Assembly: GCA_001986395.2 (NCBI GenBank)
Contig: MQVO02000124.1
Span: forward strand, 1-26,296
Direction of reading: 5' to 3'
Source: Irpex lacteus
Lineage: Eukaryota > Basidiomycota > Agaricomycetes > Polyporales > Irpicaceae
Length of the DNA stretch: 26,296 nucleotides
Part shown: positions 15,623-23,696 of the stretch, in pieces
Position numbering within the stretch: position 1 is the first letter of the stretch
How the letters are laid out: the number at the start of each line of letters is the position of its first letter
Program-made: the position numbers and the translations under genes
Notes under the pieces: model-generated
Databases searched by the model: none
Told to the model about the DNA's origin: nothing
Seen by the model: the letters and a program-made list of their open reading frames with translations, nothing else

Positions 15623-16550
15623 TTAAATTGCAGTAGTTCGTTGACTAATCCATACTTGTACTGTTAGAGCACCCTTCTTATTAGCAGTAGTACATTGTCC
15701 TGTTTCAATAAGTGTTCGAGTACTGTTCTTAAATGATCCGATTAGTGATACAAGCCCTAGCATGATGTATAGAGCGTATGATGTAATAACACCTGTGTCG
15801 TAAGCAGCTACAGATCGACCTGTTCCTGTTAGAACTGTACTTAGACCGTATGGTCCAGCTAGTTCGATAACTCCTCGGTCAAGAACCTTAGAGATAACAA
15901 GTCCAACTCGTAGTGAAGCACTGATAATGAAACCGTTGAATAGTGCGTCCCAGTACCACTTTGCGTTAAGGAATGAGTATACAGCATATCCAATAGGTCC
16001 GTTTGTTAGACCAATTGTGAATGCAGGTACCACATGGTATAGATATAGTGCTAGACCAGCACCGAATAGGCTACCAATAGCAGGTAGTAGCTTCATTAGT
16101 AGAGGTAGTCCGAATTCAGCTTCAATCAGTGTAATGTGGTTAGGGTGTTGGTATAGAGCAGTTGATAGGAAATCTGTACCTACTCCCACATACATGTCCT
16201 TTGCAATGTAACCAAATACAATTGACATGATTGATAGAATTACCAGAGGAATTACAATGATCATAGGTGCTTCGTGAGCATGTAGATAGTAACCCTTAGG
16301 GGCATTAGGTGTTGTAAAGAATGTTAGTGATACTAGTCGGAATGAATAGAAGGCTGTGAATACAGCTGAAATTGTTCCCAGCCAGTATGCCATTGTACCA
16401 GATACTTCGTATTGTCCTAGAGCTACTTCAAGGATTAGATCCTTACTGTAGAACCCTGTCATAAATGGTAGAGCCATTAGAGATAGAGATCCGATAAGGA
16501 TAGCTGTGTAGGTAAATGGTAGGAAGTTAACCAGACCTCCTAGAAGATTA
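15623..16550 (-). CDS. nad5: NADH dehydrogenase subunit 5, C-terminal exon
   Basis: Complex I antiporter-like subunit 5. The frame begins SDNLLGGLVNFLPFTYTA at 16550, runs through LIGSLSLMALPFMTGFYSKD, YWLGTISAVFTAFYSFRL, HEAPMIIVIPLVILSI, IEAEFGLPLLMKLLP, ISKVLDRGVIELAGPYGLS and DTGVITSYALYIMLGLVS, and ends at TAA. It is unbroken for about 309 codons, with CTA/GTA/CGT usage. The N-terminal half (about 340 residues) is absent. At 16550 the sequence passes into the 2.6 kb repeat, and an in-frame TAA lies two codons upstream of SDNL, so this is an intron 3' boundary or a breakpoint. The downstream tail (FKNSTRTLIETGQ onward) is not obviously conserved. Confidence 0.92.
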
Positions 16551-17727
16551 TCTGAGTATTAAGACAATCCACTTAGAATCTAAGAGGTCGTGGTTGGAGG
16601 ATAATCAGTCTTCTAATCTTAAATATAGTCTCATCAAATACTTGTAAAGCTAAAGGGGATTGGAACCTTAAGATATGAAGGGAATAATACGATATATTTG
16701 TATAGTAATAAAGTTTACTAGAATGAGGAATCTCCGATAAAAGCAAATAAAGACAATCAATACTTTTTTAATTTAGGGGGGAGTGTCAAGACGAGTACCA
16801 TTTGCATCAATCCGAATATAATATATTTGTACTTTTATCTATATAATCGGCAGGGTATTCTCTATCAAGAATAGTATTATGTATTATTTTAGCTATATTT
16901 TTATATTCTTCGAGTTTATAGATATATTATATAATACTAGAACACAACGCCCATTTTCATGTAAGATGTTGGAATGTATTTATAATTCTTTCTACGTATG
17001 CATCAGATATATTATTATGTCTATGTATAACAGTAAAATCTTGTTTTTCATTTTCAATAACTCTTTGTATAATTTCTAGATAACAGATAAAAGTATAGAA
17101 TGGTTTATAAATCTATCCAAAAAAAACTAGGCTCTTTGTTGGAAGTACTTTTTTAATTTATCCTTTTTATTACCTTAACTTCTATTAAATTACTGTTATT
17201 TGATAGAAGAATAACTAATTCTAAACCCAATAATATTAATTCCTCATTAGAGAGATATAGATTGTTTTCACTACGGTACTCTAAAAATTTACATTCATTA
17301 CTTATTACTCCACTTTCTAAATCTTTATTATACTTTTCTATACATACCAGTTCACTGCTGAGTACTACCAACAACACTTCTAACACATGCACTAGAAATA
17401 CTTTACTGAGACTGAGATTTTGTTGATGCAAATAAAGACAATCAATACTTTTTTAATCTACTTAAAATAAAATTAAATAAATTACACAGTCACAGGAGAG
17501 TAAATAATATGTATTATTATTAAATAATTGGAGTCCTCAACATAAAAGAAGTAAAAAGCTTACACTTTCATATAAAAAATATAAATCACAACTTACTATT
17601 ATTTTGGTACTGGCGGCATCCGGCTAAGAGTATTCCTTATAAATTAAGTTGCTAAAGATGATACGGCTAACAAATAGAATATACCTAAATTAAAATCATA
17701 AAGAAAAGATAAATATAAAATAAATAT

Positions 17728-17967
17728 AATTTTGATAAAGGTAGAAATAGAGTTAGAATATACACAAACAGTTATTCTAAATCAGATGTAGAAAGTTTAG
17801 CTTTAGCTATTAATACTAAACTAAATATATATACTGGTGTTTTATTGGATAGAAAAGATCAATGGTTTTTAACTAAAATAAAAGAATTAACCCTTCCCCC
17901 CAAATTAAATTTATTACTTATTTGAACTCTTACAAAAACTAATCAATTGTGTATAATGAAAGAATAA
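17728..17967 (+). pseudogene. LAGLIDADG endonuclease C-terminal remnant (copy A)
   Basis: Plus frame FDKGRNRVRIYTNSYSKSDV, ESLALAINTKLNIYTGVL, LDRKDQWFLTKIKEL. The R-I-Y-T-N-S-x-S-K-x-D-V and Y-T-G-V-L-x-D-R-K-D-Q-W pattern is the final part of the LAGLIDADG_2 type of group I intron homing endonucleases. The catalytic LAGLIDADG helices are missing, and the frame then drifts into unrelated residues. It reads in the same direction as the cox1 exon 1 kb downstream, so it may come from a cox1 intron. Confidence 0.75.
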
Positions 17968-18575
17968 AAAGATATTGAATTTATTCATTTTTATTATTTT
18001 TTCTCTTAGTCAATTTCTCGCATCACGAGATCATTGCTTTCTATAACCACCGAATCCAAGGGTTATACAACTTTTATAGTTTCGCTAGTAATCTAAATAG
18101 TCTTAGAGTAGTTTTTATGTTTTTTCAGTTCTCTTAAAGAAAAAGTAAACAAAAAGAATGTGTATTCTATAATGTAACTCCCTCTCTCCTGAAATAAATT
18201 ATAAGATAGGGAGACCCAAATTTAATTTATTTTTAGTTATAAGAGCTAAACTACTACACTTACACTGTCAAACTGCACATTATATTACTGTGAATATACT
18301 TTTCCCCAAACTTTTTTATATGTTTGAGTAGTAGAAGCTTACTATTCCTTACTTTATATCTCATTTTTTATTACCATACCTAATCATAACTTAACATTAT
18401 GAAGTTTATAACAAGTTAATATCTCTGTTAATATCTGTTAAGATTGTAATTGTAGGGTATACTTTGTAGAAATATAACTACTCCAATACTGTGTTAGTGT
18501 TACATACAGTAAACAGTTCCCCCCCGGTTTTTAACTAAAATAAAAGAATTAATATAATAGTTTATTATTATTGAT

Positions 18576-18695
18576 TTATTGATTATAGTCTCCAGCAAGA
18601 AGAGTACCAAATACACCCACACTACTAATTGCTAATGTAAGAATGAATCCATAGTTGTGGTCTACGATGGTTACCCAGGTGCAAATGAAATTACA
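18576..18695 (-). pseudogene. Possible nad1 scrap (copy A)
   Basis: Minus frame WVTIVDHNYGFILTLAISS, VGVFGTLLAGDYNQ, TAA. LAISSVGVFGTLLAG aligns with LAISS and [10 protein letters not shown] of nad1, but differs from the nad1 at 8274-9474. The plus strand over the same bases is also open (VVYDGYPGANEITHQQRRAE), so the assignment is uncertain. Repeated near 25712-25830. Confidence 0.4.
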
Positions 18696-18757
18696 CATCA
18701 ACAAAGAAGAGCAGAAACAAGAGAGATAAACCACTCAATTTAATTAAAATAAAGCTT

Positions 18758-18805
18758 CCCCAAAAAACTAGGAATTATAATTAATTCTAACTAGTTTTTG
18801 TGGGG
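18758..18805. repeat. Hairpin element (family H), copy 7 (in repeat A)
   Basis: CCCCAAAAAACTAGGAATTA, TAATTAATTC and TAACTAGTTTTTGTGGGG. An identical copy is in repeat B at 25905-25952. Confidence 0.85.
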
Positions 18806-18955
18806 TCTGGGTAAATTGAACTAAAGCTATAAAAGCTAAAATAATATCCAGAGGATATGGGCAAAGCAAATGTTTCTTTAACAATACGACTACTGCTTCT
18901 ACTCCCCCTATAACTCTCAGTATTCTTGTAAGAGGATAGTTATAGTAATAATCAA
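18806..18955 (-). other. Unnamed minus-strand frame before cox1
   Basis: Open frame TIDYYYNYPLTRILRVIGGV, EAVVVLLKKHLL, YPLDIILAFIALVQFTQ. Partly hydrophobic and protein-like; not recognised. It lies between the hairpin element and the cox1 exon in both repeat copies. Confidence 0.3.
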
Positions 18956-18960
18956 TAGTT

Positions 18961-19418
<458 letters not shown>

Positions 19419-19834
19419 AAAAACTTTTATGAAAGTGGAAGGTTACTAATGTCGACACTAAAGAGGTTACAATATATTTTTCTATTGGTGCTGCTTCTAA
19501 TATCTCCAAAGTTTAGTTAAAAGTGGGTATTATTTGTGTCTAACAATAAAACTATACTGACAAATAACCATAGTATATATTAACTCGAGGATAAAGTTGT
19601 GATTCGTTTATTTGTATACAAATTATTAAATAAAAAAAAAAAGGATAAGCTTATCCTTTTGATATGGAAGAGAAATTAAGTTTAAAAACATCCTTATATA
19701 ATCCAAAAAGGTTTAATCGAATTAACTGTCAAAAACAAATTGGGCTTACATTAACCAATTTAAATAAAACACACTTTATCCTTTTTATTTTAACTTTTAT
19801 TTTTAGGGGAGGGAGAATCTTTAAATTTATTTCA
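19419..19834. other. Mostly unassigned; short Met-initiated frame
   Basis: A frame from ATG 19664 (MEEKLSLKTSLYNPKRFN) runs to 19885, but its last part overlaps the better frame of the next entry, so it is probably not real beyond about 19800. GGATAAGCTTATCC near 19642 is a short palindrome after an A-run. Confidence 0.35.
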
Positions 19835-19999
19835 ATGGAGGAGAGGATTATGGGAGCTATAAAATGTATTTCTTTGTGTATTTAAAAGCAGCGTATGATA
19901 TAAATCTATATGTTCGAGGTGGCTCTGTAGCAAACTATTATAAAATGTATAAAACATCCGAGGGTTGAGGTTTATTTTATAGTAAGGATGTACGAATTT
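19835..19999 (+). pseudogene. Possible third DNA polymerase fragment
   Basis: Plus frame, UGA as Trp: GGEDYGSYKMYFFVYLKAAY, DINLYVRGGSVANYYKMYKT, SEGWGLFYSKDVRI, TAA. The RGGSV-x5-K followed about 15 residues later by LFYSKDV resembles the G-G-x-V element and the approach to motif A (D-x-x-S-L-Y-P) of plasmid family B polymerases; motif A itself is lost. I call it dpo-like, not proven. Confidence 0.35.
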
Positions 20000-20132
20000 A
20001 ATGTAATACATTAACTAGTTATAAGGGGATAATTGTCTATAATAAACTAATTATGGTTATTGAACAGAAAGTTAATGATGGTATATGTGACGTCGTGCCT
20101 CATCGTAACATCTTGCTCGTCATAGTTAAGGG

Positions 20133-20474
20133 GGGAAACTCAAAGATTTAGCTTGTCAAGGGCAAGGTTTTAAGGTGTTTGTAAACGCAAATGCTAAGCG
20201 TTATTTTAGCACAACTCGAACAGTACTTAATGATGAAAGTGTGGATAGAGGGATTGATCAGACAATAGGTCAATTGGATGGTCATCTTTATGATACCACT
20301 GATAAGCTTCTCCGTGATAAATTTTATTTTAAAAGATTTTGGATTTATTACCGGATTTCCTGTACTTGTGATTTAGTCATTAATCCTTTTTGTATTATTA
20401 TTAAAAAAGGGGGGGGTTTTACCTTAAATTTTGAGTTGAATGGTGGGTTGCAGCAAGAAATAATAAGGGGGTAA
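20133..20474 (+). CDS. Unnamed ORF with FSTT-type start
   Basis: Read from 20141 as DLACQGQGFKVFVNANAKRY, FSTTRTVLNDESVDRGID, QTIGQLDGHLYDTTDKLL, RDKFYFKRFW, closing at 20474. An ATG lies at no obvious place (GTG at 20175 is possible). The RYFSTTR stretch and Ser/Thr-basic start are like N-terminal ends of plasmid-borne mitochondrial proteins, and like 11390-11539. Function unknown. A run of seven G near 20410 may hide an indel. Confidence 0.4.
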   Translation, partial: GKLKDLACQGQGFKVFVNANAKRYFSTTRTVLNDESVDRGIDQTIGQLDGHLYDTTDKLLRDKFYFKRFWIYYRISCTCDLVINPFCIIIKKGGGFTLNFELNGGLQQEIIRG

Positions 20475-20557
20475 ACAAATTTATCTCAACTTAGATTGTT
20501 CCATTTTGTTCCATTCTTAAAAGAGATTATTAGAATAAGTTTTTGTTATTATTTAAA

Positions 20558-20649
20558 CCCAAAAAACTAGGGTCGCGGTAGAAATAATCCCCAAAAAAAC
20601 TAGTTAGAATTATTTATAATACCTAGTTTTTGGGGATGTTTTTTGGGGG
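20558..20649. repeat. Nested hairpin elements (family H), copy 8
   Basis: Outer ends CCCAAAAAACTAGGGTCGC and TTTTTTGGGGG surround a complete inner element at 20589-20635 (CCCCAAAAAAACTAGTTAG to ACCTAGTTTTTGGGG). The inner element is flanked by AT on both sides (AAATAAT and ATGTT). Confidence 0.8.
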
Positions 20650-20721
20650 ATCCTTTTTTTATATTATTTCTTTTTAAGAATTAAAAAGAAAAAGAGTATG
20701 GGGGCAAGGATAAAAACAAGA

Positions 20722-20794
20722 ATGGTAGAAGACTAAGTGGATTGTTACTCTTTTTGGGAAAGAGCCCTAGCGTGTTCGAGTCACGCCTACCATA
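20722..20794 (+). tRNA. trnP(ugg): tRNA-Pro(UGG), second copy
   Basis: Acceptor ATGGTAG/CTACCAT, anticodon stem CTCTT/AAGAG perfect, loop TTTGGGA with TGG, T arm GCGTG-TTCGAGT-CACGC. Sequence is unlike the tRNA-Pro at 8070-8143 in every stem, so it is not a recent duplicate. Confidence 0.9.
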
Positions 20795-20834
20795 TACTTA
20801 AAAAAAATAAAATATTTTAACTTATAAAAATTAG

Positions 20835-20907
20835 GGTGCCATGTCAGAGTGGTTAATGTGGAGTACTGTTAATACTTTTTTCAGAGGTTCAATTCCTCTT
20901 GGCACCT
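20835..20907 (+). tRNA. trnN(guu): tRNA-Asn(GUU)
   Basis: Acceptor GGTGCCA/TGGCACC perfect, anticodon stem GAGTA/TACTT, loop CTGTTAA with GTT, T arm AGAGG-TTCAATT-CCTCT. Confidence 0.92.
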
Positions 20908-21123
20908 ATAAAAATAATACTACAATAACTAATACCATTTATCATTTTTTCCCCTTTTTATTATTAAATAAATAAAAAGGTATAAAATAAGGAGAAACAC
21001 CTTCCTTATTATTAAGATGAAGATGGTGGATTGTTATTATCAAATTAGCTATACACTAAACCTCTAAACTTACTATTTAGTTAGTAAAGTAACTATAAAA
21101 AATAAATATAATATATTTTATAC

Positions 21124-22943
21124 TATGGTACAAAGAGATTATTTGGATGGATTTACAGACTATTTGATGAGTGGCTAGTACCAAGACCACCACCAGATCC
21201 AGATTGGAAAATATGGAGATGGGGCTCAAACTCATACGACACCAGACCTGTAAATCCAAATATATTCTCCTCAGGAAGTATGGACAGATACACCGTACCC
21301 AAGATAGAATCCAATTTCAGTAAAATACCCACAACAATATATGAGTCACTTACAGGGAAGACACATACAGATAGTTGGGTACCTACATGGGTATGGTGGG
21401 TAGTTGGTGGAATTGTCTCATTTGGAGTAATATTCACAGCATTTTCAGTATACAAAGATCCATCAATCATAACAAATTTTATTTCCATGGAATAGAACTC
21501 CTAATGTAAATAATAATGTTCCACAGAATGGATTAGGTGCACCTGGTGATCAACCTGATATACAAATAAATGATGCAAGAACACACAGAAACCCCATATA
21601 TTGGTTATATGATGGTCTTACAATGGTGACAGGTAACTACAGAACAGCATTGAATTGGTTCAATCCGTTCCATTGGGTATCTGGAGCAAATACATCAGAT
21701 GCGTTCAATAATTTTATGCATGATCAAACTAATCCAAATACAGTAAATCGTGCACAATTTCCATATACAATGGATAATCCTCATGATAACTGGTTTAATA
21801 GATTAAGATTAGCTGTATTTGGTGAAAGTAACAGTGAAAGATTGTTGAGAGAGACTAGGTTAAGAGAGGTTCAAGAAGCTCACGATGTATTTGTACATGG
21901 TACAGGTGTACACACTCCTGCAAAACCGAGCGGACCCTTCGATCCCTCAGCAGCATTTGAGAAAACAAGTTATTTAAAACAATCTGTAGCTGGTACTGGA
22001 CACAACTCACCATTACATGCACCTTCTGTTAAAGATACACTTAAAAACTTTAGTATGGAAAATGCATTTAATGAAGCTAAAAACCCAATAAAATCTACTC
22101 CTATTGACCCTGCAAATATTCCTGCTGATGATCAGAAAGCATGGAGTGAACATGAGTATGAAAAAGGTAAAGGTCCAGGTCCCAAAAATGATGTAAATCC
22201 AGCTGAAGGATCATCTAATAAATCTTCTAACAATCAACCTCAATCTCCTAAATCTGATGTTAGTGATCATCAACCTCAATCTCATAAATCTGAGGTGAAT
22301 GATCATCAAACAGAAGATGATAAAGGTAAAAATGATAAAGGTAAAGATAAACAAGAGGATACAAATAAATCATCTAAACAAACTAAAGCAGATAGAGCTA
22401 CAGTGAGTTTAGATGATGAAGAGAAGAACCTCAGCGTAGACATCCAATACTTGATGCATTCCATAAAATGATTAGTAATAAGAGAGCTCTAAGAGAGCAA
22501 GCACCTACAACTATTTTGATACTGATACTCATGATAATTCAAATATTCCCCATGAATATAAGAATGAGCATGATAAAGATTCAAAATTTAAGCCTAATAT
22601 CTATAGAATAAATGATGCATATATGGAAGATAAAGATTTAGAACGTGATGTAAGAAGATATAATGAACCTAATGATGAAAATTATTGGTCAAGTGAAGGA
22701 AGTTCTTACGATCATGATCATAATTCTAATGTAGATAAGACTCCAAAAGAGTTTAATAAATCTATTTATAATTATCATGATGAGTTTGCCAGCCCCAGTT
22801 GATTTAGAATCTATTAAAAGAGATGATTCTATCTCTAAAATATTAGATGATGTGTGGGCTGATAAAACTCAAGATGATACTCCTGAAAGTAATATTAATG
22901 AGAGTAAATCATCAAATGAGGATAATGATAAATGAGATTTTTA
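21124..22943 (+). pseudogene. Unnamed large ORF, about 600 codons, broken by frameshifts
   Basis: The pieces read as one protein if single-base shifts are allowed. From ATG 21124: RLFGWIYRLFDEWLVPRPPP, a membrane segment WVPTWVWWVVGGIVSFGVIF, then after a shift near 21485 PWNRTPNVNNNVPQNGLGAP, then RTALNWFNPFHWVSGANTSD and GESNSERLLRETRLREVQEA. A long acidic/polar region follows with the imperfect repeat NQPQSPKSDVSDHQPQSHKS and KGKNDKGKDKQ. Further shifts near 22430, 22510 and 22790 lead to EPQRRHPILDAFHKMISNKR, PHEYKNEHDKDSKFKPNIYR and LESIKRDDSISKILDDVWAD, closing at NDKWDF (UGA as Trp), TAA. One membrane anchor plus a disordered charged tail is all that can be said. Codons are AT-rich. 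I know no family match. Confidence 0.55.
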
Positions 22944-23503
22944 ATATAACCCCAAATGCGAGTTAGTGTAATGGGAGTTAGAATTTGTCTATAGGAATAA
23001 TTTTGTGTCTAATATAATAAAAATATATAATTAACTATTTTATATTGTCCTGATTTAAATCTAAAAATTTTAGATACAAAGTGGTACTAATTTCTAATTT
23101 AAATTAAATTAATTTTTGTTCCAGACATAAGTGTTAAATATTATATAATAAACTTTACTCTTCTTCTCTCCCTTTTTTCTTTAAAATAAAGTAGGGAGAC
23201 TTGCTTAATATATACCCTTAATTTAATTAAATTTCTTTTTTATAAAATTTTACCCCAAGTTAACTTGTTTTTACTTCTTAATGTATTCTATAACCTTTAC
23301 TAAATAGTAATAATATAAATAATTACCTCTTTTTGTCTTTTGCCCTTTATCTTTTTTAATAAAAAAAAAAAAATAAAAGAAATAAAATAAGAAGAAGAGG
23401 CAACGATTATTTTTATCTCAGTTTTAGACATCTTAACTCTCTTTTAGGTTTATATCTCCATCCACAGTTTGTACTGTCGAAGGATAGATTTTTTACTTTA
23501 AAC
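22944..23503. other. AT-rich spacer
   Basis: Long A and T runs, no tRNA and no convincing frame. A short minus frame at about 23420-23500 (LSTVQTVDGDINLKES) is not assigned. Confidence 0.5.
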
Positions 23504-23571
23504 TAAAAAAAACTAGGACCCAGCCCACAAAGTGGATTGGATTGTGGACAGAAATAATTAGTTTTTTTGGG
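23504..23571. repeat. Hairpin element (family H), copy 9, with inner GTGG motif
   Basis: CTAAAAAAAACTAGGACC and TAATTAGTTTTTTTGGG flank AGCCCACAAAGTGGATTGG. The inner block is the same short motif as at 74-87 and in nad2 at 1963-1978, so it may be a third, independent small insert. Confidence 0.7.
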
Positions 23572-23696
23572 ATCTATGAGATTTTTACAGTTAGCTCAAG
23601 TAATTTTATAACTATAATGATCACACTTTCAATTTTGATGGCAATAAATCTCTTTAGTTCGTCACCAGTATGCATAAGAATTGAACAGTTTTTTTG

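Noticed and set aside
15927..16211. Plus-strand 94-codon frame starting MKPLNSASQYHFALRN
   Set aside because: Antisense shadow of the well-conserved nad5 C-terminal exon.
16879..17079. Plus-strand frame MYYFSYIFIFFEFIDILYN in both repeat copies
   Set aside because: AT-driven Phe/Tyr/Ile composition. The opposite strand, read with UGA as Trp, is more protein-like, though also unassigned.
17153..17431. Minus-strand 92-codon frame starting MHQQNLSLSKVFLVHV
   Set aside because: In repeat copy B it is broken by two homopolymer differences, and it shows no family signature; kept out of the gene list.
21153..21488. Minus-strand 111-codon frame starting MEIKFVMIDGSLYTEN
   Set aside because: Opposite the plus-strand frame with the Trp-rich membrane segment, which continues across neighbouring pieces and fits one large protein better.
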